Source of the DNA: S5-327 sp965200975
GTDB taxonomy: Bacteria > Chloroflexota > Dehalococcoidia > Lucifugimonadales > Australimonadaceae
Direction of reading: 5' to 3'
DNA: 64,000 nt
Assembly (NCBI GenBank): GCA_965200975.1
Contig: OZ241740.1
Coordinates: 1,116,001 to 1,180,000 of the forward strand
In this document: piece by piece, positions 54,866-63,949 of the stretch
Numbering within the stretch: the stretch's first letter is position 1
Layout of the letters: each line of letters starts with the position of its first letter
Program-made: the position numbers and the translations under genes
Notes under the pieces: generated by a model
Database searches by the model: none
What the model was told of the DNA's origin: nothing
What the model saw: only the letters and a program-made list of their open reading frames with translations

Positions 54866-56560
54866 CTAGGCCGGAGCCAGCGCCCGGCTGCGCATCACCC
54901 TTCCCGGGTAGGCCCCGGTGTGTTCGCCGTCTTCGAGCAGCACCTCGCCGTTGACGATGGTGTAGTCCACCCCCGAGGCCTTCTGGCGCAGGCGGGTCAG
55001 GCCGCCCGGCAGGTCGCTCACTTCGTCGGGCTCCTCGGCCCCAACGGTGTCGGGGTCGAAGATAACCGCGTCGGCGGCGAATCCGGGGCGGAGCAGCCCG
55101 CGGTCGTGGAGGCCGTAGAGCGACGCCTGCATAAAGCTGAGCTTGCGAACGGCTTCCTCGATCGACAGGGCGCCCTCTTCGCGCACCCACCGCCCAAGCA
55201 CCAGGGTGCTGTAACCGTAGCCCGCCTCGAAGACTACGTGGGCGCCGGCGTCCGACAGTCCGATGAGCGTGTAGGGGCTGGCGATGAGTTTGCCCATCAC
55301 GCCGCCGTCGCCCCCCGACTGGCTGTTCTGCAGCCCGGTGCCGAGCTCTTCGTCGAGCACGAGGTCGAAGAACGCGTCCATGACCTCCTTGCCCTGCGCG
55401 CGGGCCATCTCTGCGACGCTCATATCCTGGAACGCGCGGTTGCGCTCCTTTAGGGTGCGGGTGATGAAGACGCGATCCCAGTTGACGGGCAGCACGCCGG
55501 TCGGCAGGTCTAAGCCGTCGACGGCCTCGGCGCGGAGCCTGTCCCGCACTGCGGAGTCGCGGAATGCCGCAGCCTTCTGCTCGAGGGAGCCGAGCATCAC
55601 CTCGCGCCAGGTGGGCATTCGGTCGAACATTTGGGCGTTGCGCATAGTGAACCGCTGCGCCGCCGGCCTCGGGTTGATGACGGGGTAGACTTGCCGCCCC
55701 TCGCTGATCCGCTGTTCGACGATTTCGAGGTGCGACTTCCATCGCTCGGGGTCGTTGGAGTTGTACACGATCTGGTTGTAGACGACGGGCCGCTGCGACT
55801 GCTCGCCGAGCCGCGTGGCGAAGCCATCGCGGATTTCGAGCGGGTAGGCGGCGCCGCACTGCACGACGCCTGCCCCGACGTCCCGCAGCGCGGTCGCCAG
55901 TTCGTACAGTTCGTCGACGGGCGGCACTATGCCCGGAATAGGGCGGCCGGCGAGATCCATATGGCCGCGGTTCCGGTTGAACGAGAGGCCGAGAGCTCCT
56001 GCGCGGATGGCGTCGCGCACGAGCGACTTCATCTGCTCCATCTCGCCGGGAGTAGCCTGCTCGCGCTCGTAGGCGTCGTCGCCCATCGCCCACCGGCGAA
56101 CGGCGGAGTGCCCAACCAGCGCGCCTGCGTTGACGCCGAGCCGCTGGTCGATGAAGTCGAGGTACTCGCCGAAGGTCGTCCACTCCCAGGGGATTCCTTC
56201 CTGGAGGCTCTCCATGGGGATCGCTTCGACGCGGGAGAGCATCATGGCCAGCGCCTCGCGGTCTTCGGGCTTCGTGGGCGCAAGCGTCAGCGAGCAATTC
56301 CCGAATATCACCGTCGTCACGCCGTGCTGCGGCGAGTACGTGCAGAGCGGGTCCCACGTGACTTGCGCGTCGAAGTGGCAGTGGTTGTCGATAAACCCCG
56401 GAGCGACGACTCGTTCGGACGCGTCGATGACGCGCCTGGCCGGCCCGGACAGGCGGCCAACGTCTGCGACTTTGCCGTCGACGATGCCGACGTCTGCGAC
56501 GAACGAGGGCATGCCGGAGCCGTCTGCGACTCTTCCGTTCTTGATCAGCAGGTCGTACAT
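54866..56560 (-). CDS. N-acyl-D-amino-acid deacylase-like amidohydrolase
   Basis: A 564-residue D-aminoacylase-family metallohydrolase. DLLIKNGRVADGSG leads to the metal site APGFIDNHCHFDAQ (about 53-66), then GVTTVIFGNCS, the Cys and His positions typical of the family, and a late SDAGAHV Asp. These hydrolyse N-acyl-D-amino acids or related amides. It is the upstream partner of a small hypothetical gene and follows a FAH-family gene on the same strand. Confidence 0.88.
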   Translation of the reverse strand: MYDLLIKNGRVADGSGMPSFVADVGIVDGKVADVGRLSGPARRVIDASERVVAPGFIDNHCHFDAQVTWDPLCTYSPQHGVTTVIFGNCSLTLAPTKPEDREALAMMLSRVEAIPMESLQEGIPWEWTTFGEYLDFIDQRLGVNAGALVGHSAVRRWAMGDDAYEREQATPGEMEQMKSLVRDAIRAGALGLSFNRNRGHMDLAGRPIPGIVPPVDELYELATALRDVGAGVVQCGAAYPLEIRDGFATRLGEQSQRPVVYNQIVYNSNDPERWKSHLEIVEQRISEGRQVYPVINPRPAAQRFTMRNAQMFDRMPTWREVMLGSLEQKAAAFRDSAVRDRLRAEAVDGLDLPTGVLPVNWDRVFITRTLKERNRAFQDMSVAEMARAQGKEVMDAFFDLVLDEELGTGLQNSQSGGDGGVMGKLIASPYTLIGLSDAGAHVVFEAGYGYSTLVLGRWVREEGALSIEEAVRKLSFMQASLYGLHDRGLLRPGFAADAVIFDPDTVGAEEPDEVSDLPGGLTRLRQKASGVDYTIVNGEVLLEDGEHTGAYPGRVMRSRALAPA

Positions 56561-56594
56561 AACGCCCTCCTTCAGGCGCTGGGCGTTGGCGCGG

Positions 56595-57473
56595 CTAGGC
56601 GCTGCGCACGCCCGGCGGCAGCCAGTTCTCGGTCTTTTTCGGCCCGTAGGATCTTATGCTGAATTGCAGCCGCCCCAAACCTTGGCCCTCCACCTCGACG
56701 ATGTCGCCGTCGTTGATGGGCCACAGCCCTACGTGGTGGGTGCCGCAAGAGATAATATCGCCTGGCGTGAGCGTGAGATACTGGGAGAGCCACGCGATCT
56801 GCTCGGCGACGGAGTAGGCCATAGCCGACGTGCTGTAGTCCTGCTTCAGCTCGCCGTTGATCCACGACTGCACATGCACGTCCTGCGGGTCGCCGATCTC
56901 GTCCGCAGTGGTGATGAATGGGCCCATCGGTCCCCACGTCTCTTGCCCCTTGTGCAGAAAGGTAGTGCGCCGGTTGGGGATGCCGCGCGCCGAGATATCG
57001 ACGAAGTTGGTGTACCCGAACACGTGATCGAGAGCGTCGGCCTCGGAGACGTTTCTGGCCGGCTTGCCGATGACGTAGGCGAACTCGGCTTCGGCCTGAA
57101 AGACCTGGGCCTCGGGAATGTCCGGAATGTGAACGGTGTCGCCGCAGCCGATTACGCTGCTCGTCCCCTTGTAGAAGAAGTCGAGCACGCCCCGCGTAGC
57201 GCCCTCGCGGTCGAGGTAGTTGGAGAAGGCGCAGAGCGCGTTGTGGGGCCTTGGAAGCGGAGCGCGCGCCTGCACGTCGCCCAAGGCGACAGCGTCGGCA
57301 GTGCCGGCGGCCCATTCGAGCTTGGGGCCGTACTCGTCGAACCCGGCTATGACGCGCTCCATCACCGTCTCCGGCGGAAGGATGTCGGCGTGCTCGACGG
57401 CGGAGCTCACATCGTAGACGTTGCCGTCCTTCAGCACGCCAAGGCGATAGTCGTTGAAGAACAGCAATTGCAT
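56595..57473 (-). CDS. Fumarylacetoacetate hydrolase-family protein
   Basis: A 292-residue FAH-family enzyme with the metal triad expected as E-x-E and D: EAEFAYVIGK near 130, then DISARG in the lid region. The C-terminal PGDIISCGTHHVG contributes to the active site. The family covers hydratases, decarboxylases and hydrolases of 2-oxo acids. Start ATG 57473 has GGAGG upstream. It shares an intergenic space with the divergent MATE gene. Confidence 0.85.
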   Translation of the reverse strand: MQLLFFNDYRLGVLKDGNVYDVSSAVEHADILPPETVMERVIAGFDEYGPKLEWAAGTADAVALGDVQARAPLPRPHNALCAFSNYLDREGATRGVLDFFYKGTSSVIGCGDTVHIPDIPEAQVFQAEAEFAYVIGKPARNVSEADALDHVFGYTNFVDISARGIPNRRTTFLHKGQETWGPMGPFITTADEIGDPQDVHVQSWINGELKQDYSTSAMAYSVAEQIAWLSQYLTLTPGDIISCGTHHVGLWPINDGDIVEVEGQGLGRLQFSIRSYGPKKTENWLPPGVRSA

Positions 57474-57665
57474 GCAGGGCCTCCTGGCGTCGGGGCGGGT
57501 GTCTGCGGCAAGGCTACGCCGCGGCGTCTGCCGGGGCAACCGGCGCCTGGTTCGTCTCTGCGGCGGAGCGGAGCGGAAGCGCCGGCGCAGGCGGCAGGGT
57601 GTAGGATGCGCATACCGCCAACCCTTTGCGCGGCGGACGAAGCCCGCCTGTCGCATTGAGCACAT

Positions 57666-59168
57666 TTGACGCCTGATTCTCGAAATACAGGTTCGACCCC
57701 CGGCGACGAGAAGCCCGGCGACGATTTCGACTGGTCGGCGCCTGGCGATGGCCGGCGAGGAATGCGCGGGCTCCGCCGATCGGCCTATGCGACGCGCGAC
57801 CTGACGTCAGGGGGCGTGCGGGGCAACTTGTGGTTCCTCGCGTGGCCCCAGATGGTTGGCGGAGTCTTTAACGCGTCCGACCAGTTATCTGACCTGTTCT
57901 GGGCGGGGCGCGTCACCGGCTTCGAAGTTCTCGGGGGTATCGGCGTCGCCCAGGCGTACGGTCAGCTCATCATGATGGCGCGCATGGGCCTCGACGTTGG
58001 AATGCAGGCCCTGATATCCCGCGCAGTGGGCGCCCGCCGTATCGACTTGGCCAACCACGCCGCCCTGCAGGCCTTTACGCTGACGCTCCTGATGTCGCTG
58101 GCGCTCTCGGCGGCGGGGATCGTGACTGCTCCGCTGCTGCTGCGCGTCCTCGGCATCAGCGAGTCGGTAGTTCAGGCGGCAGTCCTTTACTTGCAATTCC
58201 AGTTTGTCTCGTCGGCGGTGCAGAGCTTCCGGCAGACGACCGGCGCAGCCCTGCAGGCGTCGGGCGACGCTCTCACGCCGATGAAATCGACGATCGTGTC
58301 GCGCGTGCTGCATCTCATCATCTCGCCATTCCTGGTGCTGGGATTGTTCGGCATGCCCGAGATGGGAGTCGCCGGAGCGGCGGCGGGGAACGCGATCGCC
58401 CAAGTGGCGGGGGTGACCTGGAACCTCTTCGCGCTCTTTAGCGGCGCTTCACGCCTGCACCTCAGGCTTGGCGGCTACCGTATCGACCCGGCGATGATGT
58501 GGCGCATCATCCGGATAGGAGCGCCCGCGACAGCGACGCAGATGGAGCGCGGACTCTCCGAGCTCGTGCTCATCCGGCTCGTAACCCCGTTCGGGGACGT
58601 CGCGCTCGCCGCCTACTCGCTGACGCGCCGGCTCGAGCGCATCACCAATATCGGCAGTCAGGGCATGGGGAGGGCGTCCGGCGTGCTGGTGGGGCAAAAC
58701 CTGGGCGCCGGAAAGCCGGACCGCGCGCGTATGACCGTGAAGTGGGCCGTGGCCTATGTAATGGTGATCCGCGGGCTTGCCGGCGTGCTCCTCATTGCGT
58801 TCCCTGCATTCTTCCTGGGGCTCTTCAGCAACGACCCGGAATTCATCGAGACCGCCGTGGTGTGGCTGCGAATTCAGGCCGTCGCAGGGACGCTGCTCGG
58901 AGGAGGCCAAGTCTTCCAGCAGTCGTTCAACGTAGCGGGGGACACGCTCGCGCCGATGCTCGTGACGTTCATGAGCATGTGGGTTATGGAGATTCCCATC
59001 GCGTTTGCGCTGTCGCAGTGGACGCCTCTCGAGGGGATCGGGGTCGCCGTCGCCATCGCCATCGCGATGCTCGTGAGGTTTTGTCTGTACGGCGGCTACT
59101 ACTTCACGGGCAGATGGCTGCGCGTCAACGTGCTTGGAGGAGCGGAGGCTGCGCGACCGCCCAACTGA
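57666..59168 (+). CDS. MATE-family multidrug/cation efflux protein
   Basis: About 500 residues with 12 hydrophobic segments; the first is LWFLAWPQMVGGVFNASDQLSDLFWAG. It exports drugs or organic cations using H+ or Na+. The start is uncertain: TTG 57666 gives a polar 50-residue N-terminal extension, while ATG 57762 gives a shorter protein. Neither has a clear ribosome site. Confidence 0.88.
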   Translation: MTPDSRNTGSTPGDEKPGDDFDWSAPGDGRRGMRGLRRSAYATRDLTSGGVRGNLWFLAWPQMVGGVFNASDQLSDLFWAGRVTGFEVLGGIGVAQAYGQLIMMARMGLDVGMQALISRAVGARRIDLANHAALQAFTLTLLMSLALSAAGIVTAPLLLRVLGISESVVQAAVLYLQFQFVSSAVQSFRQTTGAALQASGDALTPMKSTIVSRVLHLIISPFLVLGLFGMPEMGVAGAAAGNAIAQVAGVTWNLFALFSGASRLHLRLGGYRIDPAMMWRIIRIGAPATATQMERGLSELVLIRLVTPFGDVALAAYSLTRRLERITNIGSQGMGRASGVLVGQNLGAGKPDRARMTVKWAVAYVMVIRGLAGVLLIAFPAFFLGLFSNDPEFIETAVVWLRIQAVAGTLLGGGQVFQQSFNVAGDTLAPMLVTFMSMWVMEIPIAFALSQWTPLEGIGVAVAIAIAMLVRFCLYGGYYFTGRWLRVNVLGGAEAARPPN

Positions 59169-59238
59169 CCGCCGGCTGTGGCCGCTCCGCGGCTTGCGGC
59201 TGTAGAATGCCGCCATCATCTCGGCGCGGAGGGGATAT

Positions 59239-60297
59239 ATGCAAGCCGCAGTGCTGCCCGGCGTTGGTCAGGAGCTTGTCATCGATGAATTCACGACCCC
59301 CGAGGTCGGGGACGACGACGTCCTTATCGAGGTCGCCGCTTGCGGGGTCTGCCACACGGACTTAAAGGTGCAGGACGGTTCGATACCGACGAACCTCCCC
59401 GCCGTGCTGGGGCACGAAGTCTCAGGCACGGTTGTGGGCGCCGGCAAAGGGCAGCGCGAATACTTCCGCGACGGCGACCGGGTGACCGTCGGCATGCGGT
59501 TCCGCTGCGGGCGCTGCGAGTTCTGCGCGACAGGGCTCCCCAACCTCTGCCAGCAGATGCCGGCCGGCTCCCCCTACCGACGGGCGGACGGGACCGAGGC
59601 TACGCGGTGGAACGTCGGCGGCTTTACGCAGCTGTTGTCGGCGCCGGGGTATATGGTCTTTCACCTGCCGGACGGCGTAGACCTGGTGGAGTCGAGCATC
59701 GTGGGCTGCCGGGTCACAACCGCCTACAACGCGGTAAAGAACGGCGCCCATCTCGCGCCGGGCGAATCGGCGATGGTCATAGGGTGCGGGGGCGTGGGGC
59801 TGAACATCATCCAGCTGCTGCGGCTCTTCGGCGCCTACCCGATAGTCGCGGTCGATGTCGTCGGCAGCAAGCTTGAAGCCGCCAAAAACTACGGCGCCAC
59901 GCACGTGGTCGACGCCAACGCGAACGACCCGGTCGAGGCGACAATGGAGATTACGCGCGGGGGAGCGCGGAAGACGTTCGAGGCGATCGGGAACCCGGTT
60001 ACTGCAGACCAGGTGGTTCGGGCCACGCGCCCCACCGGCACCGCCACAATCGTGGGCGCGATGCCGCCGGGCGATATCGTCATTCACGATTCCCGCTTCG
60101 CCTTCAAGGAGATCAAGGTCACCGGCGTCGCTATGCGGAGGACGAGCGACGTCACCGAGGTGCTGGACCTTATCGCCGAGGGGCGCATCGATATCGGCTC
60201 TTTCATTACAAAGCGCTACGGATTCAGGGACATCAACGCGGCTATCGAAGACGTCCACCACGGAGATGTGCTGATGGGCGTCACGGTCTGGAACTAA
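59239..60297 (+). CDS. Zinc-dependent alcohol dehydrogenase
   Basis: A 352-residue MDR-family ADH. Catalytic zinc ligands in CGVCHTD and GHE, structural zinc in CGRCEFCATGLPNLC, and the Rossmann motif IGCGGVGLNII near 180. NAD(P)-linked alcohol or aldehyde oxidoreductase; substrate unknown. GGAGGGG lies just before the ATG, and a TAGAAT -10 is near 59204. Confidence 0.92.
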   Translation: MQAAVLPGVGQELVIDEFTTPEVGDDDVLIEVAACGVCHTDLKVQDGSIPTNLPAVLGHEVSGTVVGAGKGQREYFRDGDRVTVGMRFRCGRCEFCATGLPNLCQQMPAGSPYRRADGTEATRWNVGGFTQLLSAPGYMVFHLPDGVDLVESSIVGCRVTTAYNAVKNGAHLAPGESAMVIGCGGVGLNIIQLLRLFGAYPIVAVDVVGSKLEAAKNYGATHVVDANANDPVEATMEITRGGARKTFEAIGNPVTADQVVRATRPTGTATIVGAMPPGDIVIHDSRFAFKEIKVTGVAMRRTSDVTEVLDLIAEGRIDIGSFITKRYGFRDINAAIEDVHHGDVLMGVTVWN

Positions 60298-60325
60298 CCG
60301 GCGGCCGCCAAGGAAGGAGCAAGAG

Positions 60326-61120
60326 ATGACGCAAGCATTCAGGGCCCTCAGCGCAGGCGCGCAGGGCATCGGAGACCACCTGGCGTTTTTCGAGTCCACG
60401 CCGAAGCGCGTGCGCGTGATGTTCGCCGGCGAAACAATCGCCGACAGCGTTCGCGCCGTGCTGATGCAAGAGACGGGCCACGCTCCGGTCTACTACTTTC
60501 CAATGGACGACGTGCGCATGGACCTGTTCGAGGCGACCGATAGCTCCACCCACTGACCGATCAAGGGAGACGCCCAGTACTGGAGCGTCAAGGTTGGAGA
60601 GCAGGTCGCCGAGAATGCCGTCTGGAACTACGCGTCGCCTCTGGAGGGATGCATCGATGCCCGGGACTACGTCGCGTTCTATTGGAACAAGGTCGACGCC
60701 TGGTTCGAGGAGGACACGCAGATATTCGTCGGCCCGAAAGACCCCTACACGCGGGTGGACTGCCTGGAGAGTTCGCGCAACGTGAGCGTCGTCATCAACG
60801 GCGCCGCCGTCGCGCAGACCGACCGTCCGATTATGCTGGTGGAGACCGGCTTGCCGCACCGCTATTACGTGCCGGCGAAGGATGTGCGTATGGAGCTGCT
60901 GCGCCCAAGCGAGCGCGTCGTCGGCTCCGCGTACAAGGGCGAGGCCCGGTACTTCCATGCGCAGATCGGGGACGAATTGATAGAGAACGTCGCCTGGACG
61001 TACCGCTATCCCACGCACGAGGCTGCGGCGATTGCGGGGTACATCTGTTTCCCGCAAGGCAAGGTCGATATGTACGTCGACGGCGAACTGGAGCCGAAAC
61101 CCCGCACTCGCTGGGACTAG
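60326..61120 (+). CDS. Two-domain DUF427 protein with in-frame TGA at a conserved Cys
   Basis: A 264-residue DUF427 (COG2343) protein if the TGA at 60554-60556 (residue 77) is read through. Domain 1 runs about 28-125, domain 2 about 150-240. The TGA lies in DSSTH-x-PIKGDAQYWSV, exactly where the family motif T-x-C-P-x-K-G has its Cys; the gene at 30780 has VCPWRGEA there. Domain 2 lacks the Cys (VGSAYKGEA). A stem-loop at 60569-60589 fits a bacterial SECIS. Alternatives are a nonsense mutation or a TGC-to-TGA sequencing error. Function of DUF427 is unknown. Confidence 0.8.
60569..60589 (+). promoter_or_regulatory. SECIS-like stem-loop after the in-frame TGA
   Basis: GACGCCCA (60569-60576) pairs with TGG and GCGTC (60581-60589, one bulged A) around the loop GTAC (60577-60580). 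The apical loop starts with G, 20 nt after the TGA, within the 16-37 nt window described for bacterial SECIS elements. Confidence 0.45.
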
Positions 61121-61132
61121 AGACCGGCTGAC

Positions 61133-61163
61133 TCGAATGGCGGCTGCTTCAGCCGCCATTCGA
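61133..61163. terminator. Bidirectional terminator between convergent genes
   Basis: A perfect 14-bp inverted repeat (61133-61146 and 61150-61163) with a 3-nt loop lies between the DUF427 gene and the convergent amidohydrolase gene. There is no T-tract on either side. Confidence 0.65.
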
Positions 61164-61177
61164 TGAACATAGCAGGA

Positions 61178-62242
61178 CTAAAGGGCGTACAACGCCCGCG
61201 CGTTCGCTTCGAGAATCTTGTCGACGGAGGACGCCGGGGCCTTGCCGCTCTCTTTCAGTATCTTCAGGGCTTCGAGCTCCGACGACGTGTCGTTGTGGCC
61301 ATAGTCGGAGCCGATGACGATGTTGTCGTCGCCGACAGTGTCGAGCACCCAGTCGATGTCGTCGGCAGTTTGGCAGGCGACGTACATATTGTTCTCGCGG
61401 AGAATATCCCGGCCGGCCCAGCGCCTCCCGGACTTGGTGACGCGCAGCATCATATCGTTCAGCGCGTAAGGCACCCACTCGGCGGACACTTCGACAAACG
61501 CCCAGCGCAGGTCGGGGAACTTTGCCGGCGTGCCCTTCATCAGCAGGTCGTGGAACGCGCCCACCACAGGCAGCTTGAACGTGTTGAATCCCGCGTCGGT
61601 CTGGTAGAGGTCGAAGAGCGCGAAATTGCCGGACGTGGCGTGGATGCACATCGGCAATCCAAGAGACGACGCCTCGGCGTAGATAGGGTCGAAGTACGGA
61701 TCGGAGAGGCGGCGGTCGCCCTCGACGCTGTGCATAAAATAGCCGCAAGCGCCGTGCTCCTTGGCCCAGTGCATCTCCTCGATGCACTCGTCGCGGCTCA
61801 TATAAGGAAGCATCGCTGCCCAGCGCAGACGCCCTTTGCCCTGTGAGTGGATCTCGTCCATCCAGCGGTTGTAGCTGCGGTAGAGCGCAGCCTCCACCTC
61901 CGGCCTCCGCGTGAGCGGGCGCAGGAACACGGTGGGGTAGAGCACGTGGACATCGACGCCGAGCTTGTCCATATGCGCGAGCCGGCTCACGATGTCCGCC
62001 GCCTCCGCATTCGCTTCCGGAACATCGACAGCGCGGATGTTCGACCGCTTCTGCACCGCTCGCCCCTCGATGACCCAGTACTCGCTGACGATAGTGCGCC
62101 GGCCGCTGAACCCTCCTGCAAGGTTCGCCTCGCCGGCTTTCGGAACTACGACGAAGGGGCGAAAGTCCTGTTCGTCGTCGCGCATGAACTCCCAGGTTCG
62201 TTCGCTCTCAATGACGTGGGCGTCAGCGTCGATAATGGCCAT
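61178..62242 (-). CDS. Amidohydrolase family (COG2159-like) metal-dependent hydrolase
   Basis: A 354-residue TIM-barrel amidohydrolase-2 protein with D-x-H at AIIDADAHVIES (residues 2-13), MCIHATSG (metal His) and IGSDYGHND near 288 (metal Asp). Same superfamily as 1820-2911 but a different branch. Substrate unknown. I start at ATG 62242, which has GGAGGAGG 6 nt upstream, instead of the longer frame to 62290. Confidence 0.85.
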   Translation of the reverse strand: MAIIDADAHVIESERTWEFMRDDEQDFRPFVVVPKAGEANLAGGFSGRRTIVSEYWVIEGRAVQKRSNIRAVDVPEANAEAADIVSRLAHMDKLGVDVHVLYPTVFLRPLTRRPEVEAALYRSYNRWMDEIHSQGKGRLRWAAMLPYMSRDECIEEMHWAKEHGACGYFMHSVEGDRRLSDPYFDPIYAEASSLGLPMCIHATSGNFALFDLYQTDAGFNTFKLPVVGAFHDLLMKGTPAKFPDLRWAFVEVSAEWVPYALNDMMLRVTKSGRRWAGRDILRENNMYVACQTADDIDWVLDTVGDDNIVIGSDYGHNDTSSELEALKILKESGKAPASSVDKILEANARALYAL

Positions 62243-62489
62243 CGCGTCCTCCTCCCGGAGCAGCATTCCGGAACGTGTACGGGGCATCATATCCTGCGCG
62301 TTAGGGTAGTCAAACTGAAGGGATGGCGCGGGGCTTCTCCGTGCGTGGCGCGTTCTCCCGGCGCCGTCCGCGGCTCGCTACGACGACTCGCCCGGCAGTC
62401 GCGGAGGCTCCGTTTGCAAGCCGCAGATGACGTCGCCCCCTGCGGCGTTCCTCCCAGTGCGCCTCCGGCTTGACGCAAACGGCAAGTGC

Positions 62490-62503
62490 TGCGAATATTC
62501 GCA
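62490..62503 (+). promoter_or_regulatory. Palindrome at the Fur-family gene start
   Basis: TGCGAAT and ATTCGCA form a perfect 14-bp palindrome ending 5 nt before ATG 62509, with near-symmetric flanks (TGC on the left, CAGCA on the right). It is a plausible operator for autoregulation by the Fur-family protein. Confidence 0.5.
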
Positions 62504-62508
62504 ACAGC

Positions 62509-63033
62509 ATGCCATCGCAAGACTCATCCGACGCCTCAGAAGCCATCAAGGCTGCGGGACGCCGCGTTACGGTGCAGCGCGTCGCAGTGATGGACGCCAT
62601 CCGCGATATCGGCGGACACGTAACGGTCGAGCAGATCGCCGCGCGGCTTCGGGAGTCCTACCCGCAGATCGACCTCGCCACGGTGTATCGCACCGTCGAC
62701 CTGCTGGGCCGGCTGCACCTCGTCAACGAAGTGCGGGTCGGCGCGGTGAGCCGCTATGAGTACGCGGCGCCCGGCTATCGCCACGGGCATATGGTCTGCG
62801 AGCACTGCGGCAAGACATTCCACCTGGCGCCCGAGCGCCTCCAGGATCTGCGCGAGAAGGTGCAAGCAGACACCGGGTTCGATCTCCATACCGAGCACTT
62901 CACGATGAGCGGGCTGTGCGCCGAGTGCGGCAAAGACACCGCGCACTCCCACAGCGGACACTCGCACGCGCCGGAACTCTTCGAGGCTGCGGAAGAGAGC
63001 CGCGCGCAACGCGTCCGTCAGGCTGAGAACTGA
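62509..63033 (+). CDS. Fur-family metal-dependent regulator
   Basis: A 174-residue Fur/Zur/Nur-type repressor. Winged helix about 15-85 (RRVTVQRVAVMDAIRDIGGHVTVEQI, TVYRTVDLLG), then a C-terminal dimerisation domain with the CxxC zinc pairs CEHCGK and CAECGK and a His-rich tail (HSHSGHSHAPE). The downstream neighbour is a nickel/cobalt transporter, so Ni or Zn sensing is likely, but the metal cannot be told from sequence alone. ATG 62509 is preferred to TTG 62470 because the palindrome would otherwise be coding. Confidence 0.88.
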   Translation: MPSQDSSDASEAIKAAGRRVTVQRVAVMDAIRDIGGHVTVEQIAARLRESYPQIDLATVYRTVDLLGRLHLVNEVRVGAVSRYEYAAPGYRHGHMVCEHCGKTFHLAPERLQDLREKVQADTGFDLHTEHFTMSGLCAECGKDTAHSHSGHSHAPELFEAAEESRAQRVRQAEN

Positions 63034-63104
63034 GCGGCGGCGGACTACGCGCGCCGGAAAGACTGCGCGACAGGGCGCCCCGAGGCGCATGAGGAGGAAG
63101 AACA

Positions 63105-63863
63105 ATGCTCGACTTAAGCTCCGGGGCTTGGGCGGCGCTCGCGCTCGGCTTCCTGCTAGGGCTCAAGCACGCCACCGACGCCGACCACGTCGTCGCCGTC
63201 ACGACCATCGCCACAGAATCCCGCAACCCGTTGCGCGGCCTGTGGGTAGGGGCGTGGTGGGGGCTTGGCCACACCACGCCCCTGCTTATCGCCGGCGTCG
63301 TAATCCTTATGCTCAACGAAGCCCTCCTCGCCCGATACGAAGCCATTGCCCCAATGTTCGAATTCCTGGTGGGCGTAATGCTCGTGCTCCTCGGCGCCCA
63401 GGTCTTCTACAACCTGAAACGCGGACGCGTTCATGTGCATAGCCACCTGACTGAGAGCCGCCCGCACGTGCACATCCATGGGACGCACCCAAAGGGACAG
63501 GAGCAGGAATTGGAAGAGGATCCCGGGCACGACGTTCAGTGGCGCGGCCTGCCTGCGCTCCGTATCAAGTCGTACTGGGTTGGCGTAGTCCACGGTCTCG
63601 CCGGCAGCGCAGCGGTGATGCTCGCGCTCCTGCCGCGCGTCGACGGAATGTGGTTGGGGTTCGGTTATCTGCTCCTTTTCGGCGTTGGCACAATCATGTC
63701 GATGGGCGCGCTCACCATCGTGCTGGGCGTCCCCTTCGCGCTCACCAACCGGGCGCCGGCGCTGAGCAACGTGGTGGTGAGCATCGCCGGCGCGTTGAGC
63801 GTCGCCTTCGGCGTGGCGCTCATGCTCGAAATTGCGCTGGACGCCACGATTATCCCCATCTAG
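63105..63863 (+). CDS. Nickel/cobalt transporter (NiCoT/UreH-like)
   Basis: A 252-residue membrane protein with about six hydrophobic segments. Helix one carries the NiCoT signature H-x4-D-H (KHATDADHVVAVTT), followed by GLGHTTPL. A His-rich cytosolic loop (VHVHSHLTESRPHVHIHGTH, about 107-126) probably binds metal. It imports or exports Ni or Co. Located 71 bp after a Fur-family gene, so metal-regulated co-expression is likely. A terminator follows. Confidence 0.88.
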   Translation: MLDLSSGAWAALALGFLLGLKHATDADHVVAVTTIATESRNPLRGLWVGAWWGLGHTTPLLIAGVVILMLNEALLARYEAIAPMFEFLVGVMLVLLGAQVFYNLKRGRVHVHSHLTESRPHVHIHGTHPKGQEQELEEDPGHDVQWRGLPALRIKSYWVGVVHGLAGSAAVMLALLPRVDGMWLGFGYLLLFGVGTIMSMGALTIVLGVPFALTNRAPALSNVVVSIAGALSVAFGVALMLEIALDATIIPI

Positions 63864-63880
63864 GGCCCGATCGGCGCCGC

Positions 63881-63920
63881 GTCCACTCCGGGCGGGGGAG
63901 CCAAGCCGCCCGGAGTGGAC
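63881..63920 (+). terminator. Perfect 15-bp hairpin after the nickel transporter
   Basis: GTCCACTCCGGGCGG (63881-63895) and its exact reverse complement (63906-63920) flank a 10-nt loop. No T-tract follows; the CGCTATCGCGCG repeat begins directly at its end. No gene is seen in 63864-64000. Confidence 0.65.
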
Positions 63921-63949
63921 GCTATCGCGCGTCCGACGCATCCCTCTGA
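63920..63949 (+). repeat. 30-nt repeat beginning CGCTATCGCGCG, copy 3
   Basis: Shares the first 14 bases and the end CTCTGA with the copy at 12138, with a small internal indel. A TAGGCT -10-like site occurs at 63993-63998. Confidence 0.5.
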
